22,583 nucleotides of DNA from GCA-020344555 sp964548955 (GCA_964548955.1 CAZJTP010000054.1:1-22583); one strand, 5' to 3'. Positions 1 to 8,026 are shown, numbered from the stretch's first letter. Numbers and translations: made by a program. The notes: generated from the sequence alone by a model not told the origin.

Positions 1-214
1 TTCCCAGCAGGAACCCCTCTCTTCAAATTTCAACGATTAACCGGACATGCTCTTCCTCGCCGCAGCCGCGACGCCCGTTCTGGGCATCACCAACCTGAAT
101 CCTTGACATTTCGCACGGGCGAAACTCGTCTGGAATCGCTACGCGACACGCGTAATGTCAAGGGCAACCCGCCAGTCCTCGGAAAACACCCTTCCAAGGC
201 CCCGGAGAACCCGA

Positions 215-415
215 TGTAGTGACAAACTCGAAATCAGCCTCTTATTCTACAAGGACTTACGAGCGAAACTGACAAACATGGGCTACATCCTCCATGTCAA
301 GAAGAACCAGGACATGCTCCATGATCGGATCAAGGAAACTTTCGACGAACTGACCGCCAGTCCGATTCGAGGCGTGCCGTATTCGTTCCACAAGGACGTC
401 GACGCCGGGCACGTC
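215..415 (+). pseudogene. ISAs1-like transposase fragment (degraded)
   Basis: An open frame from 155 to 541 contains a stretch (about residues 28-86) that resembles the middle of ISAs1-family DDE transposases: GYILHVKKNQDMLHDRIKE corresponds to the family pattern GDYxLAVKxNQxxLHExI, followed after about 20 residues by an HxDxDxGH segment. In the family the GH is followed by GRIExR; here it runs into unrelated sequence, so the fragment is truncated. No N-terminal domain, no terminal inverted repeats and no target duplication are visible. The surrounding codons look non-coding. This was recognised by eye from motif memory, so the family call is tentative. It is a dead remnant, not a working element. 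Confidence 0.4.
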
Positions 416-599
416 TGGTGTTGCTCCGGTGGAGATCTGGTACGCTACACACCAACACATGACCGGTCGAGCGAAATGTGGTATGCTAGCCGCTGGAGTG
501 TATGTGCCTTGGCAAGACCGTGGGAAACACGTCGGCGCTAATAGGGCGCAATCGGGCTACAGGTACCGGTGGTCAATCACACGATGCACGGATTCGTGC

Positions 600-608
600 A
601 AGGAGGAG
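600..608 (+). promoter_or_regulatory. Strong Shine-Dalgarno for the LolA-like gene
   Basis: AAGGAGGAG, five bases before the ATG at 614. It fixes the start of that gene against the upstream in-frame codon at 569. Confidence 0.75.
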
Positions 609-613
609 TTACG

Positions 614-1315
614 ATGAGTATGAAAGTTTGGCAGATTGGAATCCTCGTTCTGGGACTTACCTTTGTAAGCGCGGCCATCGCAGGCGAGACCGTCGAGGAG
701 GTGGGCAAGAAAATCGCCGCGGCGTCGGAGAAGCTCAACTCGTTCAGCACGAAGATCAAGACGGTCACCGAAATGAAGCAGGAAGGCTTCTCTATGGTCA
801 GCACAACCAACGGCATGACCGAGATGCTTCGCAAGGGTGACGATTTTCTGTTGCGCACCGAGACTAAGGGCATCACGGAGACCAACGTCGGCGGTATTAC
901 AACTAAGCAAGAGTCGTCCATGCTGTTGATTAATGACGGATCGTACACGTACACGGTCTCCGAATTGGCGGGGACGAAGTCAGCCTACAAGACCAAGATG
1001 GAGAAGTCGGACGCGGATCCCTTCAAGGTCTGGCGAGACACCGCCGAACTAAAGGTTCTCCCTGATTCATCCCTGGACGGTCGCGCCGTGTGGGTGATCG
1101 AGGCAACGCCGAAAGGTGGCGCCCAAATGGGCCAGGGGAAGACCGTCATCTGCTACGACAAGGATAGCGGCCAGATGATCAAGATGGTCACTCACACGCC
1201 CGAGGGGAAACCGATGACCGCAATGACCTGCACTGATATCAAGGTCAACGAGAAGATCAGCCCCGATCGCTTCGTTTTCAAGGCACCGCCGGGTGTCGAG
1301 GTGCAAGAAAGGTAG
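614..1315 (+). CDS. Secreted LolA-like / outer-membrane lipoprotein-sorting family protein
   Basis: A 233-residue protein with a classical signal peptide (MSMKVWQIGILVLGLTFVSA, cleavage probably after AIAG near residue 23). The mature part has alternating beta-strand segments (ATEMLRKG-like, DFLLRTETK, MLLINDGSYTYTV, AVWVIEATPK, TVICYDKDSGQMIKMV, PDRFVFKAPPGVEV) in the order seen in LolA/LolB-fold proteins annotated as outer membrane lipoprotein-sorting proteins. Such proteins bind lipid or lipoprotein acyl chains in the periplasm, but no substrate can be assigned here. The ATG at 614 is chosen over an upstream in-frame start because AAGGAGGAG lies at 600-608 and the signal peptide begins there. 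There is no lipobox Cys, so it is probably soluble and periplasmic. No operon partner; the flanks are remnants. Confidence 0.75.
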   Translation: MSMKVWQIGILVLGLTFVSAAIAGETVEEVGKKIAAASEKLNSFSTKIKTVTEMKQEGFSMVSTTNGMTEMLRKGDDFLLRTETKGITETNVGGITTKQESSMLLINDGSYTYTVSELAGTKSAYKTKMEKSDADPFKVWRDTAELKVLPDSSLDGRAVWVIEATPKGGAQMGQGKTVICYDKDSGQMIKMVTHTPEGKPMTAMTCTDIKVNEKISPDRFVFKAPPGVEVQER

Positions 1316-1347
1316 AAGTGACTTTCTGGGGTGTGCATCGTGCGCAT

Positions 1348-1740
1348 GACGTTGCACAACGGGTAGACGACCTCTGAGAATCCGGCTGCGTTCCGAATAC
1401 CGCGTTAAGTGGATCGCGCCGGTCTTCAAGGATTTCCAGGAAACCAGCGGGCGACTTCGGGCTCTTGAGTTCAAAGATAGGACCGCTCTAACCGAGACCG
1501 AGCGACATTTGGTCAGAAGGCGCAAGCGGGTGCCGGCGAATGCGCCGGTACCCGCACTTGACGGGATATACAAGCTGGAACTCGAGCCGCGCATATCCGT
1601 CGAAGCGCCGCGGCTGAAGCGTATGGCACTCGTACGCCGAGCCGAACTACATTCTCTCTCTCTCTCTCTTTTTTTTGTCCCCAACGATCCATACTTCGAC
1701 AAGCAATGGGCCCAGCACAACATCGGCCAGGCATATCCTC
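1348..1740 (+). pseudogene. Subtilase (S8 peptidase) N-terminal remnant
   Basis: In frame with position 1350 an open stretch runs from a stop at 1347 to 1862. Residues encoded at about 1677-1733 read VPNDPYFDKQWAQHNIGQ, which closely matches the start of the catalytic domain of many bacterial subtilisin-like proteases (PNDPxFxxQWxxxNxGQ). The preceding segment (1365-1640) is Arg-rich and could be a decayed propeptide. The frame continues without the DxG motif of the catalytic Asp, and no His or Ser block follows, so the gene is broken within about 25 residues of the catalytic domain. The join between propeptide and domain is occupied by a TC/T repeat tract. No start codon with RBS is seen. 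The subtilase assignment rests on one motif. Confidence 0.5.
1653..1676 (+). repeat. Simple repeat (TC)8 followed by T8
   Basis: Eight TC dinucleotides at 1653-1668 run straight into eight T residues at 1669-1676. The tract lies inside the subtilase remnant, exactly where the propeptide should join the catalytic domain. Tracts of this kind slip during replication, so it could have caused or recorded a frameshift. Confidence 0.9.
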
Positions 1741-2053
1741 TCCCTGGTGGTGGAACCGACACCGCCACACCCGCGCGCTGCGTCAGCGTTTCCGCCGCGA
1801 CCCCGATGCATACCTACGCCAGCTCGAAGCCCCTTTTGTTCAAGCGAACTTTGCCGCCGTAGTTTTTTCTATTTCGTTCCGCCGTCAAGCGTTCTTCGGT
1901 GTTATAATAGGGGAGGCTGGTGGTACACCATTAAGCGGCTTCCGCAACCGGCGGCCGGAGGTTGGTGCGTCGAGCACGGCCTGTGCTGCAAGCACGAGTT
2001 GACCAACACTCCGCCGATGGGGTTCTCTCTCGCGCGTCACTCGGAGAAGCAGT
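1741..2053. other. No intact gene
   Basis: Between the subtilase remnant and the beta-helix gene there is an open frame at 1706-2002 whose Arg-rich translation (for example DPDAYLRQLEAPFVQANFA) looks protein-like. I do not recognise it and see no RBS at its start. It may be another gene fragment. The only other visible signal is the candidate -10 promoter at 1900-1908. Confidence 0.4.
1900..1908 (+). promoter_or_regulatory. Candidate extended -10 promoter
   Basis: TGTTATAAT (TATAAT at 1903-1908 with the TGn extension) lies about 145 nt before the start of the beta-helix gene at 2054. No convincing -35 box sits 16-18 nt upstream; extended -10 promoters tolerate this. The tract stands out in GC-rich DNA. 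Not tested. Confidence 0.3.
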
Positions 2054-5000
2054 ATGCGCATTTCCACAGGTGGTCGCATTCAAAGAGACAACACCGATCG
2101 CAGGGCTTTTCACGACGTTAGAACGAACTCGGATTTCGTGTGTCGCGCGACCCCCCTTTTTCCCCCCTTGCCAAGGGGGGATGGAAGGGGGGTTCCTCTC
2201 CAGCATACTCGAAGATTCGCAAGACAGACGGCTGTTGCCTGGCGATTATCCTGTGCCGTGACAATGCTGACGGGACACCTTGCGCTCGGGCAATCTGTTC
2301 TTTACGTGGATGTCAACGCCGCAGGCCCGGCCCAGGATGGTACGAGTTGGTGCAGCGCATACACAACGCTGCAGGATGCTCTGGCGGACGCATGGGAGTC
2401 CGCAGGACTGGTGACCGAAGTCCGCGTGGCGGATGGAACCTACAGGCCTGATCAAGGTCTGAACGTGACGCCGGGCGATCGTGGAGCATCGTTCCAGCTC
2501 GTAAACGGTGTCACCCTTCGCGGTGGCTATGCCGGCTGCGGTGCACCCGACCCCGATGCTCGTGACATCACGTTGTATGAAACGATCCTCAGCGGCGATC
2601 TGACCGGCGATGATGCGCCGGTAGGGAATCCTGCTGATCTTCTTACGGAGCCCACCCGCGCCGAGAACAGCTATCGCGTCTTCTATCATCCCAGAGGTCT
2701 GAACCTGGACAAGACGGCCGTCCTCGACGGCTTCACGATCACCGGCGGCAATGCCGACAGCACATACACACACAGGTACGGCGGCGGGATGTACAACAAC
2801 GACAGCAGCAGCCCGACTGTGACAAACTGTGTGTTCAGCGGGAACTCAGCCAGCTATTGCGGCGGCGCGATGTACAACTTTTCCAGCAGCCCCGTGGTCA
2901 CGGACTCCACGTTCATAGGAAACTCAGCAGATGGACGGGGTGGTGGGATGCTCAACGAAAACGGCAGCCCGACCGTGATGAACTGCAAGTTCAGCGGGAA
3001 CTCAGCCGGCAAAGACGGCGGAGGGATGTACAACTGGTACTTCAGCAGACCGACGGTGACGAGCTGCACGTTCATTGGGAATCGTGCCACGCAGTCTGGT
3101 GGCGGCGGAATGCTCAACTACTTAGCCAGTCCCAAAGTTGCGGACACTGAGTTCAGCGGGAACTCAGCCGGCGAAGACGGCGGAGGGATGAACAACTCCT
3201 ACAGCAACCCGACGGTGACGAACTGCACATTCGGTGCAAACTCAGCCGTACACGGCGGCGGGATGTACAACGACTCCTGCATCAGCCCGACGGTGACCAA
3301 CTGTACGTTCAGCGGGAACTTGGCCACAGACGACGGCGGTGGGATGTACAACTCCTACAGCAACCCGGTGGTGATGAACTGCATCTTCAGTGGTAACAAG
3401 GGCAGTGGGATGTACAACTATGACGACAGCAGTCCGACAGTGACAGAATGCACATTCAGCGGGAACTCCGGAGGGGGAATGCGCAACAGCTACAAAAGTA
3501 ATCCACAGGTGACGAACTGCACGTTCAGCGGCAACTCGGCCAGCTTCGGCGGCGGGATGTACAACAAAGATGACAGCAACCCGACTGTTACACACTGTCT
3601 GTTCAGCGGAAACTCGGCAGCCGTAATGGGCGGTGGAATGTACAACGAGTCGAGCAGACCAGTCTTAAGGCACTGTACGTTCATGGGCAACTGGGCCAGT
3701 ACGGATGACATCGGAGACGATAGTCAGAGTGCCTATGCGCCATCAGCGAGGTGCCTCGCGCTGCGAGGCGGTGGCGCAGTAGTCAACATATTTGGCCGCC
3801 CGACATTTATTCACTGTACGTTCAGCGGGAATGCGACTGATTATTATGGCGGTGGACTCTACAACCGGTCCTTCGACTCAACTGTGACAGACTGCACATT
3901 CAGTGGGAACTCAGCAGCGCTTGGTGGCGGCATGCTCAACTACGCCGCCAGCCTGACGGTGAGGGGCTGCACATTCAGTGGAAACTCGGCCGAATACGAT
4001 GGGGGTGGGATGTACAACAGGTACGGCAGCCCGACGGTGAGCAACTGCACATTCAGTGGGAACACGGCCGATTCCTCCGGCGGCGGGATACACAACAGCT
4101 ACAGTGACCCGACGGTGAGCAACTGCACGTTCAGCGGCAACTCGGCCGAATACCACGGTGCCGGGATGGACAACTATTATAGCGACCCGACGGTGACTAA
4201 CTGCATATTCTGGGATGGCGGAGATGAGATATGGAGGAGCAACGAGTTGACCACCAAGGTGTCGTATAGCGATGTCCAGGATAACGAGCCCAATGATGGA
4301 ATCGTGTACCCCGGCACCGGCAACATCGACACAGACCCGCTGTTTACCGATCCCGGCTACTGGGACGACAGTGGGAAACCGGATGACCCGGACGACGATG
4401 TCTGGGTCGATGGCGACTATCACCTGCAAATGGGCTCACCGTGCATCAACGCCGGCGACAACTCGGCCGTGCCGACCGATATAGCGACCGACTTCGAGGG
4501 CGATGAGCGTATCCAGCAGTGCCGGGTTGACATGGGCGTAGACGAAACGCCGTATTACGTGAGCGACTGCAACGATAATGGCACGGCCGATGTATGCGAC
4601 ATCACCAGCGGCACGAGCGGCGACTGTAACGACAACGACGTTCCTGACGAATGCGACGTCCTTGGTGGCCACGATTGCTGTGAGTCGAGCCAGATGTCCG
4701 GGTGCAGTAATCCGGCCATCCGCAACTGTGTCTGCGCAGTCGACCCATACTGCTGTGACGTGGCGTGGGACCGGGTTTGCGTCGAGGAGGTTTCTGACGA
4801 AGGATGCTTCGACTGTGGGTATGACAACGACTGCAATAATAATGACACCCCGAACGACTGCGACCTCGAGAACTACACCAGCTTCGACTGCAACGTAAAC
4901 GGCGTTCCGGATGAATGTGACGTGATGGAAAACGGAGACTACAACACAAACGGAGGTGTCGAGCTTGCCGATCACAGGTGGCTGGTGGACTGCCTCAGTG

Positions 5001-6181
5001 GACCGGGACAGACGCCGGCTCCCCCCGCGCCGGAATGTGTCGATGCCTGCCTGGTTGCCTTCGACTTTGATGACGATCAAGACATCGACCTTACGGATCT
5101 TGCAGAGTTTCAACTGGTTTTCACCGACATGCGTTGTGACACAGACATGGACTGCGATGACGGTACCTTCTGTAACGGAACCGAGACATGCGACACCGAC
5201 GTCAATATGTGTCAGGCGGGGACCAGGCCTTGTGGCACGTTCGAGGTCTGCGACGAGGAAGCCCGTGCCTGTCTGCCCGATAGCGATGGCGACGGGATTG
5301 TCGATGATGAAGACAAGTGCCCCGGATTCGATGACGCGATGGATGCAGACGGAGACGGCGTCCCGGACGGGTGTGACAACTGCCCAAACGATCCCAACGA
5401 GGGCCAATACGATTCCGACGAAGACTACGTGGGCGACGTCTGCGACGAATGCCCGGGGTACGACGATGGTGCGGACTCCGACGGCGATGGCGTTGCGGAT
5501 GGATGTGACAACTGCCCAACTGCAGCGAATCCCGACCAAGTCGATAGCGACACTGATGGCGTGGGCGACGCGTGCGACCAATGCCCCGACACGGAGCCGG
5601 GTACCCGTGTCGATGAGGCGGGCTGCCCACTACCTCCAGGATCATGGCTTTCGACGCAGTCAATGCTTCCGTACGTCGCTGAGACGATCCAGTACACGGA
5701 GCCTGAATCCTATATGCTCGGGATTGGAGGCAACCTCATTGTGGCACACCTTACGCTGGACGTGGCCTCCATCGAGGCTGCCCTTGGGGCGACGGTTACG
5801 GTTCACACGACGGAAGTGCCGCTGGGCGTGGAAACCACGATATATGAAGCCACAAGCATAGCTCAGGAGATGTATGTCCAGACGCTGACCATAACGAGCT
5901 TCAGCCTCGGGATCAGCAGTGTAACGAACACAGCAACGTGGACGTTTGATTACACGCTGAGAGACACCATCACCGATGTGTTCGGGACAGCGATGTTCAG
6001 TCGACACTTCTCGGGTACACAAACTGGGAACATCAGCACCGAGCGTGACCTGATTACCTGGGAAAGCGTGGATGGAACCCTCCAGGTGTGCAACAGCTAC
6101 GGCGGATGCGGACCGGCCACTCCGCTCGATGATCCCGTCGACCCAGTATTCACGTTCGGCACGTGGACCAAAGTGCATTAG
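2054..6181 (+). CDS. Giant secreted beta-helix protein with Cys-rich, dockerin-like and TSP3 modules
   Basis: 1375 residues. A hydrophobic signal segment at about 58-75 ends ALGQS and is followed by VLYVDVNAAG, a usual mature start. Residues 241-720 form 18 coils of about 24-30 residues with pattern GGGMYNxxSxPTVTNCTFSGNSA, a right-handed parallel beta-helix of the Pmp/adhesin type. Then come DCNDNGxxDxCD repeats (about 838-955) with a Cys-rich insert, two dockerin-like Asp-rich loops (about 961-1025), TSP3-like calcium-binding repeats (about 1076-1189, DSDGDGxxDxxDxCP) and a beta-rich tail (1196-1375). No PEP-CTERM, IPTL-CTERM or other sorting signal is seen at the C-terminus. The start at 2054 has GGAGA 7 nt upstream, but it places about 60 residues, including a palindromic repeat, before the signal peptide. 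ATG 2264 would leave too short a signal. Probably extracellular, calcium-binding, perhaps adhesive; function unknown. Confidence 0.85.
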   Translation: MRISTGGRIQRDNTDRRAFHDVRTNSDFVCRATPLFPPLPRGDGRGVPLQHTRRFARQTAVAWRLSCAVTMLTGHLALGQSVLYVDVNAAGPAQDGTSWCSAYTTLQDALADAWESAGLVTEVRVADGTYRPDQGLNVTPGDRGASFQLVNGVTLRGGYAGCGAPDPDARDITLYETILSGDLTGDDAPVGNPADLLTEPTRAENSYRVFYHPRGLNLDKTAVLDGFTITGGNADSTYTHRYGGGMYNNDSSSPTVTNCVFSGNSASYCGGAMYNFSSSPVVTDSTFIGNSADGRGGGMLNENGSPTVMNCKFSGNSAGKDGGGMYNWYFSRPTVTSCTFIGNRATQSGGGGMLNYLASPKVADTEFSGNSAGEDGGGMNNSYSNPTVTNCTFGANSAVHGGGMYNDSCISPTVTNCTFSGNLATDDGGGMYNSYSNPVVMNCIFSGNKGSGMYNYDDSSPTVTECTFSGNSGGGMRNSYKSNPQVTNCTFSGNSASFGGGMYNKDDSNPTVTHCLFSGNSAAVMGGGMYNESSRPVLRHCTFMGNWASTDDIGDDSQSAYAPSARCLALRGGGAVVNIFGRPTFIHCTFSGNATDYYGGGLYNRSFDSTVTDCTFSGNSAALGGGMLNYAASLTVRGCTFSGNSAEYDGGGMYNRYGSPTVSNCTFSGNTADSSGGGIHNSYSDPTVSNCTFSGNSAEYHGAGMDNYYSDPTVTNCIFWDGGDEIWRSNELTTKVSYSDVQDNEPNDGIVYPGTGNIDTDPLFTDPGYWDDSGKPDDPDDDVWVDGDYHLQMGSPCINAGDNSAVPTDIATDFEGDERIQQCRVDMGVDETPYYVSDCNDNGTADVCDITSGTSGDCNDNDVPDECDVLGGHDCCESSQMSGCSNPAIRNCVCAVDPYCCDVAWDRVCVEEVSDEGCFDCGYDNDCNNNDTPNDCDLENYTSFDCNVNGVPDECDVMENGDYNTNGGVELADHRWLVDCLSGPGQTPAPPAPECVDACLVAFDFDDDQDIDLTDLAEFQLVFTDMRCDTDMDCDDGTFCNGTETCDTDVNMCQAGTRPCGTFEVCDEEARACLPDSDGDGIVDDEDKCPGFDDAMDADGDGVPDGCDNCPNDPNEGQYDSDEDYVGDVCDECPGYDDGADSDGDGVADGCDNCPTAANPDQVDSDTDGVGDACDQCPDTEPGTRVDEAGCPLPPGSWLSTQSMLPYVAETIQYTEPESYMLGIGGNLIVAHLTLDVASIEAALGATVTVHTTEVPLGVETTIYEATSIAQEMYVQTLTITSFSLGISSVTNTATWTFDYTLRDTITDVFGTAMFSRHFSGTQTGNISTERDLITWESVDGTLQVCNSYGGCGPATPLDDPVDPVFTFGTWTKVH
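2151..2192. repeat. Nested C-run/G-run palindrome (REP/MITE-like)
   Basis: The inner arms CCCCCCTTG (2162-2170) and CAAGGGGGG (2172-2180) are perfect inverted repeats around one base. The outer arms CCCCCCTT (2151-2158) and AAGGGGGG (2185-2192) repeat the pairing. Similar double palindromes are common interspersed repeats in many bacterial genomes. Here it lies in the predicted N-terminus of the beta-helix gene, upstream of the hydrophobic signal segment. Confidence 0.7.
2776..4215 (+). repeat. 18 degenerate beta-helix coil repeats
   Basis: Eighteen units of roughly 72-90 nt, each beginning near GGCGGnGGGATGTACAAC and containing a TTCAGCGGGAACTC-like block. Neighbouring copies share long identical stretches (for example around 3530, 4130 and 3200), which points to expansion by recombination. 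One unit, at about 3690-3780, carries a longer non-repeat insert. Confidence 0.8.
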
Positions 6182-6232
6182 ACTGAGCATCCTGATGAAG
6201 GGTTCGTGACAGTTCGACGGACGGGAACGACC

Positions 6233-6389
6233 CGTAGGGCAGGTCGTTGTTGCGCGCCAGCAACCGTAGCGGCCGGCGTCTCGCCGGCCGAGGCTAGCGA
6301 CGGCCTGCGAGGACGCAGGCCGCTACAATTGCCACAATGACTCGGCAGGTGAACCTCTCGGCGTGGCCGGGAGAACCACCTGCCCTACG
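6233..6389. repeat. Nested REP-like palindrome cluster
   Basis: The outer 12-nt inverted repeats CGTAGGGCAGGT (6233-6244) and ACCTGCCCTACG (6378-6389) are perfect. Inside is a second pair, GTAGCGGCC (6266-6274) and GGCCGCTAC (6318-6326), which encloses two perfect hairpins: GGCCGGCG/CGCCGGCC (6271-6278, 6282-6289) and CGGCCTGCG/CGCAGGCCG (6301-6309, 6314-6322). It begins about 50 nt after the beta-helix gene and could also stop transcription, although no T-run follows. A related GTAGC...GCTAC element lies at 14599-14646. Confidence 0.75.
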
Positions 6390-6666
6390 AATGCGCGTCC
6401 CATCAAGAAAAGTGCGCTCTGTCGTCCGATGCCTGGCAATCCGAGGTAACTTCTCGCGTGCTGCGTGTCCGCTCCTTGACAGTCGCGGTTCTGATCAGAA
6501 GTGCAGCTTACTGTTGGGATTCGTATTGCGTCTTGGTTCCCCACCCTTCACCTGTGGTGAAGAATGGGGCAAACACGTGTCATCGAAGTGGGTGAGGCGT
6601 GTGCGTGCCATGAGGCCAGAGCCGGGCATATGGTCAGGGCCCGTCCAGCCCGTGTCGCACATTAAG
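6390..6666. other. No gene seen
   Basis: Between the palindrome cluster and the PEP-CTERM remnant the open frames lack ribosome binding sites and recognisable motifs. A TTGACA-like hexamer at about 6477 has no matching -10 box. Confidence 0.4.
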
Positions 6667-6855
6667 CTATCGCAAATTACGCGATCGACGTGAGCCGATG
6701 ATGCACGCGGCAAAGGCCGCCAGGATCAGCGTCGACGGCTCCGGAATGACGGCCACCCACCCTTCCTCATAGCCATACCGGGCGGGATTCGTACCCGCTG
6801 AAGACCAGCGCCTTGCCACGGCGCACTTTCGTAAAAGTAGCTTGCACGGCGCCAT
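6667..6855 (-). pseudogene. PEP-CTERM sorting-signal tail of a lost surface protein
   Basis: The last 25 or so codons encode VIPEPSTLILAAFAACIIG followed by an SRRSR basic tail and a stop. This is the full PEP-CTERM tripartite signal: Pro-Glu-Pro motif, one transmembrane helix and an Arg cluster. PEP-CTERM signals are cut by exosortases of the XrtA/XrtB type rather than XrtH. Upstream, only about 37 in-frame codons precede the motif; there is no signal peptide and no convincing RBS at the ATG at 6855. A different frame (about 6930-6770) stays open and may be part of the former body, so a frameshift or deletion is likely. A very small real gene cannot be excluded. Confidence 0.6.
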
Positions 6856-7036
6856 CGACCATCATATCCTGAGAAACGGCAATTTTACGGCGGCTGCATG
6901 GAGGGACATGGCCATTCGAAAGAGGGCAGGTCACGCCAGGTTCAGGTGGTTGTGGGCGTGGGCGTGGTGATGGCCAACGGTTTCCACCAACTTTCGACGC
7001 AATACTGAAATGGGGTCCAAGCGGCGTGGGTTGGCG
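6856..7036. other. Short non-coding stretch
   Basis: Sequence between the PEP-CTERM remnant and the EIIA-domain gene. It could hold the missing upstream part of the PEP-CTERM gene in another frame. Otherwise I see nothing. Confidence 0.3.
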
Positions 7037-7759
7037 TTACTTCGTCTGGGAGATGACCTGCTTTTCCTTGGCGATCAGGATTTCGAGCAGTTTCTCCCGG
7101 GTCTCAGCCTGGAGCAGCAGGTCGATCGTCCCATCGTCAAGGATGCGCATCAAACGGGCCAGCACGCACAGGTGATAGCGGTCGGTGTGACAGCAGATCA
7201 GGAAAAACAGCCGGGTAAGCTCCTGTCCCCGAGCGCCGAAGGCAATGCTGCCGGAAAGACGAGCCGCACAGATCAACGGCTCCGCCGACACGTAAGGCAT
7301 CGGCTGTCTCGGGTGCGGAATGGCCACGCCGTTGGGAAGGGCCGTGGAGCAGAGCGACTCACGCTGCTCAACAGCCTCCAGCAGGCCCTCCGCGTCATAC
7401 AGTAATCCGGTGCGGTCGGCCAATTTCACCAACTCCCGCAGCACCGAGGGCCTCGTCCTGGCCGCCAACGCCACATCGACGCCATCCAGGCCGATCAGAT
7501 CAGTCACCACCATTCCCGCGTCGTCTACGTCTTCACAGGTCGCCCCGCTCATCGAGCCTTCGAGTGCAATGAGCCTCTCCTCACCAAGTGTGTGCATCTC
7601 CTGCTGGAGCCACTCGGTCACACGGGCACGGTTGAAACGCCATTGACCACCGACCTTGTGCCCTGGGAGCTTGCCGCGGTCGGCCAGGCGGCGCACATCA
7701 CGCACGTCCATGGCCACGTGTTTGGCGAACTCCTCCAGACTCATGCTCTTGTACGGCAT
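7037..7759 (-). CDS. Excisionase-type HTH fused to PTS EIIA (PtsN-like) domain
   Basis: 240 residues. Residues 5-53 are a MerR/excisionase-type DNA-binding domain (LEEFAKHVAMDVRDVRRLAD, then GKLPGHKVGGQWRFNR, then VTEWL). After a linker, residues 95-235 are a PTS EIIA domain of the fructose/nitrogen class. GVAIPHPR places the phosphoacceptor at His149, so the domain can in principle be phosphorylated. The fusion suggests that DNA binding is controlled by PTS phosphorylation, linking carbon or nitrogen state to transcription (inference). No EI, HPr, EIIB or EIIC gene is in the window. It stands alone with a TATAAT promoter candidate upstream. ATG 7759 is the only in-frame start before the HTH. 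Confidence 0.85.
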   Translation of the reverse strand: MPYKSMSLEEFAKHVAMDVRDVRRLADRGKLPGHKVGGQWRFNRARVTEWLQQEMHTLGEERLIALEGSMSGATCEDVDDAGMVVTDLIGLDGVDVALAARTRPSVLRELVKLADRTGLLYDAEGLLEAVEQRESLCSTALPNGVAIPHPRQPMPYVSAEPLICAARLSGSIAFGARGQELTRLFFLICCHTDRYHLCVLARLMRILDDGTIDLLLQAETREKLLEILIAKEKQVISQTK

Positions 7760-7828
7760 AGGATGTCCGAATCCCCGGCGTCTTTCTTAACTCGATACTT
7801 GCCGTTTGGTGTTCCTGATTCCCCCATC

Positions 7829-7857
7829 ATTATAATCGGCTTTACTACATAAGGGCA
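7829..7857 (-). promoter_or_regulatory. Candidate promoter of the HTH-EIIA gene
   Basis: On the minus strand a perfect TATAAT (7834 down to 7829) is preceded at 17 nt by TGCCCT, a poor -35 match. The predicted transcript would start near 7822, giving a leader of about 60 nt before ATG 7759. Confidence 0.4.
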
Positions 7858-8026
7858 TAGCCCAACCACAGGGTAACAACCAGTAATGGATTCAGGTCTG
7901 ATCAGGCGCGGACGACCGGTCGGAGCGTCGGTCGATGCCAAGGCATCGCGTTGCATGCACCTGGCTGGATTCGTGAGACCGCCTGCGGGCTCGGGACGGC
8001 GATTGCGTCAGTTCGCGGCGATACCG

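Noticed and set aside
569..613. Upstream in-frame start of the LolA-like gene
   Set aside because: It adds 15 residues before the signal peptide and has no RBS, while ATG 614 has AAGGAGGAG.
2776..4215. CRISPR-like regular repeats
   Set aside because: Repeats are translated, degenerate and lack unique spacers; they encode beta-helix coils.
4436..5581. 381-residue minus-strand open frame inside the beta-helix gene
   Set aside because: Antisense to repeat-rich, Asp/Cys-coding DNA whose complement is rich in Val and Ile codons. No RBS; the plus-strand modules are unambiguous.
6477..6510. TTGACA hexamer as a promoter
   Set aside because: No -10 box at 16-18 nt and no gene follows.
6781..6830. 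tRNA-like T-arm (GCGGG stem, TACGAAT loop, CCCGC) next to a GCGCTGGTCTTCA block on the minus strand, recalling part of a selenocysteine tRNA
   Set aside because: No acceptor stem, no complete anticodon stem or variable arm, and T55 is replaced by A. It lies in the PEP-CTERM reading frame, so it is most likely chance or a very old relic.
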